Source of the DNA: Mycolicibacterium mageritense | GTDB taxonomy: Bacteria > Actinomycetota > Actinomycetes > Mycobacteriales > Mycobacteriaceae | Assembly: GCF_010727475.1 (NCBI RefSeq) | Contig: NZ_AP022567.1 | Location: forward strand, 6,572,001 to 6,636,000 | DNA length: 64,000 nt | Direction: 5' to 3' | Shown: piece after piece, positions 43,968 to 52,713 of the stretch | Position numbering within the stretch: the first letter of the stretch is position 1 | Layout of the letters: each line of letters begins with the position of its first letter | Program-made: the position numbers and the translations under genes | The notes under the pieces: model-generated | Database searches by the model: none | Seen by the model: only the letters and a program-made list of their open reading frames with translations | Told to the model about the DNA's origin: nothing

Positions 43968-44434
43968 ACCCTGATCTCGACCTCAGCATCGAACGGATCA
44001 TCCGCGCACCCCGCAAGTCCGTATGGGATGCCTGGACCGACCCCGCGAGCCTGGCGCAGTGGTGGATACCGGCGCCCACGGTGTGTCGCGTCGAGCGTTT
44101 GGAGGTCCGTGCGGGAGGTGCATTCGTGACCCGGATGAGCGACGACGGCGTCGCGTTCGTCCCTCATCTCGATGCGTGCTTCCTGCTGGTGGAGGAGTTC
44201 GAACGGTTGGTGTTCACCAACGCCGTGGACAGCGCGTGGCGTCCGGCCGACCCCGCTCCCATTTCGATGACGGCCGAGGTCACGATGCGTGATCACCCGG
44301 AGGGCACCGCATACCGGATCATCGCGCGCCACGGCGATCCCGCCGCCCGCGACCGGCACGCCGAGATGGGCTTCGCCGACGGCTGGGGCACGGTGGCCGC
44401 CCAGCTTGCCCGGTATGCGGAGACCGCGCGCTGA
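43964..44434 (+). CDS. SRPBCC/AHSA1 family protein
   Basis: 156 aa. LDLSIERIIRAPRKSVWDAWTDPASLAQWWIPAPTVCRVERLEVRAGGAFVTRMS is the typical start, with the C-terminal helix HAEMGFADGWGTVAAQLARYAE. Translationally coupled to the ArsR gene. Likely a small-ligand-binding protein; ligand unknown. Confidence 0.92.
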   Translation: MNPDLDLSIERIIRAPRKSVWDAWTDPASLAQWWIPAPTVCRVERLEVRAGGAFVTRMSDDGVAFVPHLDACFLLVEEFERLVFTNAVDSAWRPADPAPISMTAEVTMRDHPEGTAYRIIARHGDPAARDRHAEMGFADGWGTVAAQLARYAETAR

Positions 44435-44789
44435 CGACGGGATGCCCCCTCGTCAGCGATTTGGCTCACCACGATCTCAGACCTGGATCTTTCGCTGCTC
44501 TGGTGCATACGGGTTCGTCGACGTCGGCGGACCCGCACCCCAACGCGCATCGCCGAGGGGTTGCGGGCAACAAGCCTGATTTGCGGCAAGACTAGGCTTC
44601 GTCGTCGGCTCGACAGCACAGAGAATTTGCGACACTTCCGGCATACGGGCATGCACGCCAACGCCTTTCACGTGCCGACACACCGTGCGCCTGCTGGTAT
44701 CGCGCGCAGGCAACTGAGCACGGGACAGGCAACGGCCGGGGCGGTGCCCTATGTTCTTAAGCAGAGCACCTGATCTGCCCGGGGGGATT
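44435..44789. other. Intergenic, nothing recognised
   Basis: 355 bp before the acyltransferase gene. No supported coding frame or clear regulatory repeat. Confidence 0.5.
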
Positions 44790-45857
44790 ATGAAGCTTGG
44801 CCACGTATTCGACCGTCACTACAATGCTCTCACCCTGTGGCGACTCGTTCTCGCGACCGGGGTGGTCTTCTGGCATTCCTGGCCGCTGACGGGCCACGAG
44901 ATCCGCTACGCGCCGGTTGCCCGGTTGCTCAGCGACATGTTCGCCGACGGATTCTTCGTCATTTCAGGATTTCTCATCACCGCCGCATGGATCCGCCGTC
45001 CACACCTCAAGGAGTACTGGGCATCTCGACTCTTGCGGATCTTCCCAGGTCTGTGGGTATGCCTGCTGGCAATTGCGTTCATCATCGCACCGATCGCCGC
45101 GAAAATTCAGCACACCTCGGTCACGCTGGCCGCAGAGCTCGGGTATTTCGCCAACAATGCCCTGCTCAACGTCGCCTACATCGGGATCGACGGAACGCCC
45201 ACGGGTGTGCCGTATCCCGGCGTCTGGAACGGATCGATCTGGACTCTTTTCTTCGTGCTGTTGTGCGATGTCATGGTTTCGGTGCTGGGGATCGTCGGCT
45301 TGTTGAAGCGGCGCTGGACAATTCCGACCCTGTTCGTCCTGGCCATCTGCTGGTGCGCCTACGTCTCGTACACGCCGCCACTGCACAGCTGGCCGCAGAT
45401 GCTGGCCCGGTTCAGCGTCGTGTTCCTCGCCGGTGCAATGTTTTACCAGTATCAGGACAAGATTCCGGCACGGTGGTCGCTGGTCGCGCTCTGCGCCGCC
45501 ATAGTCGCGGCGTCCGGATTCACCCAGAACTACCGAGCCATCGGGGCATTGCCGCTGGCTTACGTCATCATCGTCTCGGGTGCGCTCATCCGCAAAGCGC
45601 GGCTGCGCAACGATTTTTCCTACGGTGTCTACATTTACGCATTCCCGATCCAACAGTTGCTGGCAACCTGTGGTCTCGCACCGTTGAATCCTTTCGCGTT
45701 CTTTGCCATTGCCACCACAGCTGTCATGCCTGTGGCCGCCTTGAGTTGGTTCGCCGTCGAAAAGCGAGCCGCGGCACTGAAGAACCGGATTTTTCGAAGG
45801 TCCACCACGCCCTCGGCCGGCCAAGACCTCACGTTGCAACGCCAGACCGCCCAATAG
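44790..45857 (+). CDS. Membrane acyltransferase 3 family protein (OafA/YrhL type)
   Basis: 355 aa, about ten transmembrane segments. Family marks: LTLWRLVLATGVVFWHSWPLTG with the catalytic-type His, ADGFFVISGFLITAAWIRRPHLKEYWASRLLRIFPGLWVCLL. O-acyltransferases of this type acetylate or acylate cell-envelope or exported sugars. ATG after GGGGGG. Followed by a strong hairpin terminator. Confidence 0.92.
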   Translation: MKLGHVFDRHYNALTLWRLVLATGVVFWHSWPLTGHEIRYAPVARLLSDMFADGFFVISGFLITAAWIRRPHLKEYWASRLLRIFPGLWVCLLAIAFIIAPIAAKIQHTSVTLAAELGYFANNALLNVAYIGIDGTPTGVPYPGVWNGSIWTLFFVLLCDVMVSVLGIVGLLKRRWTIPTLFVLAICWCAYVSYTPPLHSWPQMLARFSVVFLAGAMFYQYQDKIPARWSLVALCAAIVAASGFTQNYRAIGALPLAYVIIVSGALIRKARLRNDFSYGVYIYAFPIQQLLATCGLAPLNPFAFFAIATTAVMPVAALSWFAVEKRAAALKNRIFRRSTTPSAGQDLTLQRQTAQ

Positions 45858-45865
45858 GTCGACGC

Positions 45866-45901
45866 GGTATCGGCGACCGGCCGGCGCCGGTCGCCGATAC
45901 C
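45866..45901. terminator. Bidirectional hairpin terminator
   Basis: Perfect 15-bp stem GGTATCGGCGACCGG / CCGGTCGCCGATACC, 6-nt loop, between the convergent acyltransferase and hydrolase genes. Confidence 0.85.
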
Positions 45902-45918
45902 CGTTCACTCGTGCCGGC

Positions 45919-46656
45919 CTACCCGAGATTCCTTGGGAAGAAGCGAGTGTCGATCCGTCCATCTGTCGGCACCTGACGATGCCCGCCGGGGAAGGCCAGC
46001 AGCACCTTGTGCCGCGAAGCGAAGGTTTCGAACAACTCGAAACCGAATTCGCGCGGTATTTCCTTGTCGTCCAATGGAAGCAGGAACTCGATCGGGATGG
46101 TTACCCGTTTCGCCGCCTCGCGCAGCGCGTCGTGTGCGGACACCCACCCGAAGACCGCGGCGGTGATCCGAGGTTCGACCGCAGCGAGCGGTATCCCGAT
46201 CGCACTGGCCAGCGACATACCGGAGTAGCCGATCGGGGCATGACGGCCTATCTCGGGAAGGCCTTGCAGGGCGTCGATGGTCGCCCGCCATTCGGGAACA
46301 GCGCGTTCGGCCACCGACTGGCAGTAGTCGGCGAGGATTCGGCCGAACGCCGGACTCCCCTCGTCCCGGGCCCGACGAAACTCGGCGATGAGGCGGTCGT
46401 CGTGCGCGCTTCGTGGTCGACCGCCGTGTCCTGGCGCGTCGATGGAGGCGACGTGGAAACCGTCAGTGGTCACCGAGGAACGGGCCCGGGCCACGTGTGC
46501 GGGGGCTTTCTTGTCCAGACCGCCGGGGTGGCCGGCCAGGATCAGGGGCGCGCCATCTGGACCGGAGTCCGGCGACCAGAGCACACCGGTGATGTCACCG
46601 AGGGTGAAGGTACGTTCTACGACGCCGTGTGATGATCTCTCTGAGGTGAATTGCAT
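45919..46656 (-). CDS. Alpha/beta hydrolase (dienelactone-hydrolase-like)
   Basis: 245 aa. LILAGHPGGLDKKAPAHVARARSSVTTDGFHVASIDAPGHGGR, nucleophile Ser145 in PIGYSGMSLASAIGIPL, acid region LPLDDKEIP and His in FPGGHRQVP. AAAGG precedes the ATG. Serine hydrolase, substrate unknown. A 19-codon open frame with a very strong ribosome site lies 47 bp upstream and may act as a leader. Confidence 0.88.
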   Translation of the reverse strand: MQFTSERSSHGVVERTFTLGDITGVLWSPDSGPDGAPLILAGHPGGLDKKAPAHVARARSSVTTDGFHVASIDAPGHGGRPRSAHDDRLIAEFRRARDEGSPAFGRILADYCQSVAERAVPEWRATIDALQGLPEIGRHAPIGYSGMSLASAIGIPLAAVEPRITAAVFGWVSAHDALREAAKRVTIPIEFLLPLDDKEIPREFGFELFETFASRHKVLLAFPGGHRQVPTDGRIDTRFFPRNLG

Positions 46657-46703
46657 GGTGCTGCCTTTCGGGATTGCCGTTGCTCAGGCGCTCCCGGCGA
46701 CAC

Positions 46704-46763
46704 CTACGTCAACCACCGAACCGTGAACACGAGTGGGAGCACCCACCTGGTTACTGCGTTCAT
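46704..46763 (-). CDS. Possible leader peptide upstream of the hydrolase
   Basis: 19 aa: MNAVTRWVLPLVFTVRWLT. GAGGAGG lies 7 bp before the ATG, stronger than the signal of the hydrolase itself. It ends 47 bp before the hydrolase start on the same strand. May be a regulatory uORF; could also be chance. Confidence 0.35.
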   Translation of the reverse strand: MNAVTRWVLPLVFTVRWLT

Positions 46764-47060
46764 GGGTCTCACCTCCTCACGTGCTGTCACGGTTGTGGGC
46801 ACGCTACCAATGCGGACAGAACACCGTCCAACTGTTTTCTCCGCGCACGGCGCCATCGACGTATGGCCTGCAATCACCATCTTCGGCATACTGATCCTGG
46901 GTAGCCCACGCTCGATCTGCGATTCGCGCGGGCACATCTCCCATCCCGGTTGTTCTCTGACACCGGACGCTCTCCAGGTTTGATCGACGTCGCGGCGTGG
47001 CATGCTCGCGCGATGCGGCCGACACGGACCCAGCCACACCCCAGAATGGAGTGAAAGATC

Positions 47061-47558
47061 TTGAGTACCACACGAATTACCAACGGAACCGAACGCGAGA
47101 TCGTCGAGAACATGCTCGATCGGAACCGTGCAGCGCTGATCCAGACCGTACGCGGCTTGTCCGACTTGGATGCCCGCCGACGGCTCGTCGCTTCGCTCAC
47201 GACACCGATCTCGTTGATCAAGCATGCCGCTGCCGCGGAACGGATTTGGTTCCAGCGGTTCTGGGCAGGACTCGACGAGTCCGAATGTGACGGGTACTCG
47301 CGCCGCGACGAGGGTACCTTCGCCGTGGGTGACGACGAGTCGCTCGCAGGCGTCATCGCCGAGTTCGAGCGCGCCAGTGGGCGATCGCGCGAGATTGCCT
47401 CCCGATTCGACCTCGATGACACCAAGGAGAATCCGCGCGAGGGCACGGTCAGCATGCGATGGACCCTGCTCTCGATGATCGAAGAGTTCGCCAGGCACGC
47501 GGGCCACGGCGATATTCTCCGCGAGCAGATCGACAACGGCCAGAGTAATGAGCGATAA
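47061..47558 (+). CDS. DinB/DUF664 family protein
   Basis: 165 aa, four-helix bundle of the mycothiol S-transferase/DinB superfamily: EREIVENMLDRNRAALIQTVRGLSDLDARRRLVASLTTPISLIKHAAAAERIWFQRFW. The first metal His is in LIKH, and the second pair in RHAGHGDILREQ. TTG start with GGAG upstream. Likely a thiol-dependent detoxification enzyme, inferred from family. Confidence 0.9.
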   Translation: MSTTRITNGTEREIVENMLDRNRAALIQTVRGLSDLDARRRLVASLTTPISLIKHAAAAERIWFQRFWAGLDESECDGYSRRDEGTFAVGDDESLAGVIAEFERASGRSREIASRFDLDDTKENPREGTVSMRWTLLSMIEEFARHAGHGDILREQIDNGQSNER

Positions 47559-48083
47559 CTATTCGCGATTCAGTGTCAGCTGCAAAAACACGATTCCCTT
47601 CATCCCGCTGGTCGCAGTCTCTGAGTCGGCGAACTGCGGAGCGTCGCGGAATCCGGCGGAACGATAAAGGCGCAGCGCCGCGGTCATGAATGAGGCTGTT
47701 TCCAGCCTCACGACGTCAAATCGTTCGAACCGCGCGACGTCAAGCAAGCGATCGAGGAGGGCACGACCGATGCCGAGGCCACGAGCGCTGGGCGCTACGT
47801 ACATGCGTTTGATTTCGCCGGTCCGGGGTCCGGCCCGTTTAATGCCTGCGACTCCGACCGGTTCGCCACCGGCGTAGGCGGCCAAGAGCCGCCCCGGCGG
47901 AACCAGGAACCGCACCGACTCCTCCCGAAACAATCGGTTGTGATGAAGCACCGCCTGCTCCGGGTCACCGAAATCGACACCGTTGTCTGCCGCCATGCGC
48001 TCCACGACCATCCGCACGTATCGGTCGAGCAGGGGCTCGAGCTGCGCGAGGCTCGACACGGACCGGATCTGAAAGCCACTCAC
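47559..48083 (-). CDS. GNAT family N-acetyltransferase
   Basis: 174 aa. Acetyl-CoA binding motif A: EIKRMYVAPSARGLGIGRALLDRLLDVARFERFDVVRLETASFMTAALRLYRSAGFRD. Substrate unknown. GTG start. Convergent with the DinB gene, ends abutting. Confidence 0.92.
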   Translation of the reverse strand: MSGFQIRSVSSLAQLEPLLDRYVRMVVERMAADNGVDFGDPEQAVLHHNRLFREESVRFLVPPGRLLAAYAGGEPVGVAGIKRAGPRTGEIKRMYVAPSARGLGIGRALLDRLLDVARFERFDVVRLETASFMTAALRLYRSAGFRDAPQFADSETATSGMKGIVFLQLTLNRE

Positions 48084-48167
48084 AACTCGAGGTCACGAAC
48101 CGCCGCGCGTCACGGTTCACTGCGCACGACGCATCGACGCTCCGTCACAGTGATCTGCGGCACGTGC

Positions 48168-48194
48168 TGTCACATCTGGGCGACCGGCGGTGTC
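48168..48194 (+). promoter_or_regulatory. ECF41-type promoter before the FAD oxidoreductase
   Basis: TGTCACA, 16-bp spacer, TGTC, 8 bp before the start codon. It differs at one base from the described ECF41 element (TGTCACA-N16-CGTC). The short leader fits. Confidence 0.6.
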
Positions 48195-48202
48195 TTGGGG
48201 GC

Positions 48203-49408
48203 ATGACTGCTCACAACGCAACACAGCACACAACCAAGGTCGTCGTCATCGGCGGTGGCTACTCCGGAACGCTTGCGGCCAACCACCTGCGCATGCGGGG
48301 CGACATCGACATCACGCTGGTCAACCCGCGGCCGAGGTTCGTCGAGCGGATCCGGCTGCACCAGCTCGTCGCCGGTACCCACGAGGCCACCGCAGATTAC
48401 GGTCCGCTCCTGGGTGAGGACATCAAACTCGTCGTCGACACCGCAACCCGCATCGACGTCACCAATCGCACCGTCGAACTCGCGAATCGGCCGGCGCTCG
48501 AGTACGACTACGTCATCTACGCGGTCGGCAGCACCGGCCAGGTACCCGCGTCGGTACCGGGCGCAGCCGAACACGCCTATCCGCTGGCCGAATTCGAGCA
48601 GGCTCAACGCCTGCGCGGCGTGATCGAGGATCTGCATCCGGATGCGCCGCTCACCGTCGTCGGCGCCGGGTTGACCGGCATCGAGGCCGCCACCGAGCTT
48701 GCCGAGCAGGGCCACAACGTCACTCTGGTGTGCGGCGGCCGGCTTGGGCCGTACCTGTCCGAACCCGGACGACGTTCGGTCGCCAAGGCGCTGCGCAAAC
48801 TGGGCGTCACGGTGCTCGAGACCGACGTCGTCTCGGAGGTGCGGCCGCATGCGGTGGTGTTCGCGGACGGCGCGGTACGGCCCAGTGCCGCGACCATCTG
48901 GACCGCCGGGTTCGGCGTGCCCGACCTTGCGACCGCGAGCGGACTGCACACCGACGAGATCGGGCGGCTGCTCACCGATGAGACCCTGACGAGTGTGGAC
49001 GATCCTCGCATCGTCGCGGCCGGTGACTGCGCGTCACCGTCGGGCGTACCGCTGCGCATGAGCTGCCAATCCGCCTCTCCGCTGGGCGCGCAGGCGGCCA
49101 ACACCATCCTGAGCCGGGTGGCCGGCACCACGCCTGCGGTCATCGACCAGGCGTTCAGCGGAGCGTGCATCAGCCTGGGCCGGAAATCGGGCATCCTGCA
49201 GTTCGCCCGCAAGGACGACACGGCGGTGAATGTCCAGTTCCGCGGCCGCGTGGTCGCCTCGGTCAAGGAAGCGGTGTGCAAGGGCACGCTCTGGGCGTTG
49301 CGCCGAGAGGCCGCAAAGCCGGGCTCCGCGGTGTGGCTGAAAGGCGGCCCACGGCCCGAGCAAGCGGTCGGTACCCAAGGCGACAGCATGAACCGGGTCG
49401 CTGGATAA
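48203..49408 (+). CDS. FAD/NAD(P)-dependent oxidoreductase (NDH-2-like)
   Basis: 401 aa. FAD motif KVVVIGGGYSGTLAANHLRMRGDIDITLVNPRPRFVERIRLHQL; NAD(P) motif PLTVVGAGLTGIEAATELAEQGHNVTLVCG; C-terminal FAD block RIVAAGDCASPSG. Type II NADH dehydrogenase-like fold, acceptor unknown. No membrane anchor visible. Members of this kind are known ECF41 target genes, and a matching promoter lies directly upstream. Confidence 0.92.
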   Translation: MTAHNATQHTTKVVVIGGGYSGTLAANHLRMRGDIDITLVNPRPRFVERIRLHQLVAGTHEATADYGPLLGEDIKLVVDTATRIDVTNRTVELANRPALEYDYVIYAVGSTGQVPASVPGAAEHAYPLAEFEQAQRLRGVIEDLHPDAPLTVVGAGLTGIEAATELAEQGHNVTLVCGGRLGPYLSEPGRRSVAKALRKLGVTVLETDVVSEVRPHAVVFADGAVRPSAATIWTAGFGVPDLATASGLHTDEIGRLLTDETLTSVDDPRIVAAGDCASPSGVPLRMSCQSASPLGAQAANTILSRVAGTTPAVIDQAFSGACISLGRKSGILQFARKDDTAVNVQFRGRVVASVKEAVCKGTLWALRREAAKPGSAVWLKGGPRPEQAVGTQGDSMNRVAG

Positions 49409-49485
49409 CTCCCGGCGCGGCAGGGCGTTCCAACCAAGCGACAGGTCGTTTCCACCATGTCTTCACGCCCTCAGGAGGAAAACAC

Positions 49486-50400
49486 ATGAGCTTGGACAGC
49501 ATTTCGCACCTTGGCAGCCAGGCTGTCGACGAGTTGGTTCCGTCGCGCTACGCGGTCCAGGTCGGTGACATCGACGTGCTGGTGATCAGCGACGGCGTGT
49601 TACCGATCACCGCGTCGACGTTGGCCACCAACGTCGACTCGTCGAAACTGGCCGGCTGGCTGGACGACAACTTCCTGCCGCCCGAGGTGGTGGACTGGCC
49701 GCTGAACGTCGTGGTGGTGCGCAGCGGCGACCGGACCATCCTGGTCGATGCGGGACTCGGCCTGGAGTTCCCTGACTTTCCGCGAGCCGGACAAACGGTC
49801 CAGCGATTGGAGGCCGCGGGGGTCGATCTCGCATCGGTGACCGACGTGGTGCTCACCCACATGCACATGGACCATGTGGGTGGGCTGCTCACCGAGGGAC
49901 TCAAGGAGCGGTTACGGCCTGATCTGCGGGTCCACGCCGCGACCGCGGAGGCCGAGTTCTGGGCGTCGCCCGATTTCTCCCGCACCGTCATGCCGCAACC
50001 GATACCGGACGTACTCCGCCGCGTCGCCACGCAGTTCCTGGACGAATACCGCGGCCAATTGCGGACGTTCGAGAACGAGTACGAGGTGGCGCCGGGCGTG
50101 CTGCTGTCGCGCACCGGCGGTCACACGCCCGGGCACAGCGTGGTCCGTCTGGAGTCCCGCGGCGACAAGTTGACGTTCGCGGGAGACGCCGTCTTCGCGC
50201 CAGGGTTCGACAACCCTGACTGGCAGAACGGATTCGAACACGACCCCGAGGAGGCGGCCCGCGTTCGCGTCGGTCTCTTGAGAGAGCTGGCGGCGCGCGG
50301 CGAGTCTCTTGTGGCCACCCACCTGCCGTTCCCGTCGGTGTGCCGGGTAGCCGTTGCCGGCAACGCTTTCCGGTGTGTACCGGCCGTGTGGGACTACTGA
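49486..50400 (+). CDS. Metallo-beta-lactamase-fold hydrolase
   Basis: 304 aa. Metal motif THMHMDHVGG (His125, His127, Asp129, His130), then His in GGHTPGHSV, Asp in TFAGDAVF and His in ATHLPFP. Similar to quorum-quenching lactonase-like or methyl parathion hydrolase-like members. AGGAGG precedes the ATG. Located 77 bp after the FAD oxidoreductase on the same strand and possibly co-transcribed. Confidence 0.92.
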   Translation: MSLDSISHLGSQAVDELVPSRYAVQVGDIDVLVISDGVLPITASTLATNVDSSKLAGWLDDNFLPPEVVDWPLNVVVVRSGDRTILVDAGLGLEFPDFPRAGQTVQRLEAAGVDLASVTDVVLTHMHMDHVGGLLTEGLKERLRPDLRVHAATAEAEFWASPDFSRTVMPQPIPDVLRRVATQFLDEYRGQLRTFENEYEVAPGVLLSRTGGHTPGHSVVRLESRGDKLTFAGDAVFAPGFDNPDWQNGFEHDPEEAARVRVGLLRELAARGESLVATHLPFPSVCRVAVAGNAFRCVPAVWDY

Positions 50401-50443
50401 GCGCACGAACGCGACTTCGGACGCATTCGGCCACCGGCCCGAA

Positions 50444-50498
50444 TCGGTGAACATGCGCGCCGCATCCAGTCCGCTGGATTCGGCGGCCTGTTCACCGA
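50444..50498. terminator. Bidirectional hairpin terminator
   Basis: Imperfect stem of about 25 bp with arms beginning TCGGTGAACA and ending TGTTCACCGA, loop TCCG, between the convergent MBL-fold and phosphotransferase genes. Confidence 0.75.
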
Positions 50499-50548
50499 CC
50501 CGGGCCTCCCCGCGTCTCTCGACGCGACGGTTGCCGCCAGACCTTCGA

Positions 50549-51400
50549 TCAGAACAGCGTCAACGCCTCGGCGATCATGCGGTGCCCTTGATCCTCGAAC
50601 TGCTCGTCGCCGACCTGGTAGGCCCAGACAGCAGTACCGATCGCTTCGTGCAGCGCGAACATGCGCCACTGTTGCGGCGTCCGCGGATCGCCGCCGTATC
50701 CGGCGAAGAACGCCTCTTCCAGGCGGGGATCCTGTCGCCATTGCTGCGCGGCGAGCCGGCAGAAATCGCTGACCGCGGGCCGCCACGCGAAGCGGCCGAA
50801 ATCGATGACCTTGAGCGTGCCGTCGTCGATGAGCCAGTTCCTGGGTTGCCAGTCACCGTGCGTGGGCACCACCACCACCGGCCTCGCTCGATGCGCAGCC
50901 AGGATGGTGCGCAGCCGGGCAACGGTTTGCCGCTCGATCCGGTGTGGCTTGTCCAGCCAGCTCTGTGATTTCGCGACGGCAGCGGCATCCCACTCGGGGT
51001 CGATTCGGTGGGCTTGATCGTGAAACACCCGAGCAAGCTGGCCCGCCTGTCGATAGGTGTCAGGAGCGGACTCTGCATCGCCGCTCATGACCAACGATCC
51101 GTCCAGATACCGGGTCACGAGCAGATTCGCGGTCACGTCGTGGTGAAGCAGCTGCGGGGCGTGCCCCGTGTGTGCCAGACAGTCGGTAAAACCCTGATAC
51201 GCATGAATCTCTCGGGCGATGTGGTGATTGCCCGGACCCGCGGCCTTGACCACCACCCTGCCGTGGGCGGAGTCAACGTCGAGGACCGCCGTGTCGACGA
51301 GATTCCAACTCATGTCTCGGCGCAGACGAGCGTCGGGAAGCCAGCGGGCAACGTGGGCGGCTTGTTCGTCACTGAGCCGCTCTGCATGCCATGACTGCAC
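50549..51400 (-). CDS. Aminoglycoside phosphotransferase (APH) family protein
   Basis: 283 aa. Kinase-like fold: VVVKAAGPGN (ATP-site Lys), catalytic loop PTHGDWQPRNWLI and metal loop LKVIDFGRFAWRP. APH-fold enzymes phosphorylate antibiotics, sugars or choline; the substrate cannot be told from sequence. Monocistronic, convergent with the MBL-fold gene. Confidence 0.9.
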   Translation of the reverse strand: MQSWHAERLSDEQAAHVARWLPDARLRRDMSWNLVDTAVLDVDSAHGRVVVKAAGPGNHHIAREIHAYQGFTDCLAHTGHAPQLLHHDVTANLLVTRYLDGSLVMSGDAESAPDTYRQAGQLARVFHDQAHRIDPEWDAAAVAKSQSWLDKPHRIERQTVARLRTILAAHRARPVVVVPTHGDWQPRNWLIDDGTLKVIDFGRFAWRPAVSDFCRLAAQQWRQDPRLEEAFFAGYGGDPRTPQQWRMFALHEAIGTAVWAYQVGDEQFEDQGHRMIAEALTLF

Positions 51401-51877
51401 ACCGCAACGCTATCTTGCGGCGCCGGACGCCACGCAATGTCCCGCCGTCGCGCCAGCGCGGCGTTGCCGGCGTGCGCAGGGGGCCGCACGGCACCGACCT
51501 AACGCCCACATACCAAAGGGCACAACACCTTCGGCGCGCCTACCTCGGCAGGGACGCAGGCAAACACTACCCCGGCTCATGATCGTGGCGTGGGACATTT
51601 CCGACAGCTGAATCGACTTTGTCCGCGGATTGAGGTGCGACAGCATGGTTCTCAGCGCCGCCACCGATGCGCCACGATTCGCATCGACAGCCGCCCCGCC
51701 GCCCCGTGCGCTGAACTTTCTCCACACCGTTTTTGTCGCTGACGTCAACATTGCGTCTCCGTCAGCGAAGTTCCGGTTTCTGCCCGTATCGGCCGGCGAC
51801 CTGCGACCATGTTGGGTACCCGATCGACGATGGCAAATGCCACATGACTCGTGCGGCCCCGCTGGAAGGAGCGATGG
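51401..51877. other. Intergenic, nothing recognised
   Basis: 477 bp between divergent genes. Open frames present are Arg/Pro-rich shadows with no domain. Confidence 0.45.
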
Positions 51878-52222
51878 ATGAGCTGGGTGATGGGTTCCGA
51901 AGTGCGCGGCGCGCTGACCAGAACAGCTGTGGCCGCAGCGATTGCCGGGTCAGCAGTGGTGGGCGTGACCGTACCGGCGTCCGTGACGCTCGTAGGCGCC
52001 GGGCTGCCAGGCATCCCGATGCCTCTCGATCCACTCAGCCCCGACGATCCGGCGTGCGCGACGGAGGGGTGGAATCCGGCCTGCTTCGGCGGCATCTACG
52101 ACACGCCGGCAGACGACGGGATACCGGGAGACAACGCGGCAGAAGGCGGGATCCCGGCCCCGGCGATGGTGCCGAACGTCGACGGTTCCCTGAGCCCGCC
52201 CGGCACGCCCGGGGCAATCTGA
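51878..52222 (+). CDS. Small secreted hypothetical protein
   Basis: 114 aa. Signal peptide (TRTAVAAAIAGSAVVGVTVPA, about residues 14-35). The mature part is acidic, Pro/Gly-rich and has one Cys pair (ACATEGWNPACFGG), a style common in exported mycobacterial proteins. The ATG follows AAGGAG; an upstream GTG at 51851 is less likely. Function unknown. Confidence 0.72.
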   Translation: MSWVMGSEVRGALTRTAVAAAIAGSAVVGVTVPASVTLVGAGLPGIPMPLDPLSPDDPACATEGWNPACFGGIYDTPADDGIPGDNAAEGGIPAPAMVPNVDGSLSPPGTPGAI

Positions 52223-52248
52223 GTGAGCCATCCGCGACCCCGGCCGAT

Positions 52249-52713
52249 TCACGGGTGCGGATCGTCCACTTTCAGGTTGTCGCCGGTGTTGGCGATGAAA
52301 ACCACCAGGAGCCTGGCAGGTTCGGTCTGACTGACGTTCTCGGTCAGAACGTGGTGGGCGCCCGGCTGCTCTACCCAGTTCTCGCCTTGGCGGTAGATAC
52401 GGTCCGGCGCGTCGTCGACCTTGCTGCGCATGTCGCCCTCTAGCACGAAGGCGTACACGAACGCATCACCGTGTCGGTGTGGCACGGCGCGTGCGCCGGG
52501 CGGGAAATCGACGATCGTCGAAGTGAACGTCTTCCCTGGCACATTCGGCAGCGCCTGCTCGATCAGCGGGGTCAGGGTTTCGGCTGGTGCCTGCGATGCC
52601 GTGGTGGCCACCGGCGTCGGGGTGGGAGCGGGTTGCTGTGGCGCGGCGCAGGCCGGGAGCACCGCGACCGCGGCGACGGCGAGGATGCCACCCGCAATCC
52701 GTGGGCCGGTCAC
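52249..52713 (-). CDS. Cupin-domain lipoprotein
   Basis: 154 aa. Signal peptide with lipobox LPAC (Cys about residue 21). The cupin core has the metal motif PHRHGDAFVYAFVLEGDM and the second motif ENWVEQPGAHHVLTENVS. The GTG overlaps the stop of the oxidoreductase gene (GTGA) and AAGGAGG lies upstream, so the two are coupled. Outer-face sensor or detoxification role possible; part of the presumed ECF41 regulon. Confidence 0.88.
   Translation of the reverse strand: MTGPRIAGGILAVAAVAVLPACAAPQQPAPTPTPVATTASQAPAETLTPLIEQALPNVPGKTFTSTIVDFPPGARAVPHRHGDAFVYAFVLEGDMRSKVDDAPDRIYRQGENWVEQPGAHHVLTENVSQTEPARLLVVFIANTGDNLKVDDPHP

Noticed and set aside
44837..45976. 379-codon frame overlapping the acyltransferase in another frame
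   Set aside because: Arg/His-rich product without membrane segments; the other frame has the full acyltransferase 3 pattern.
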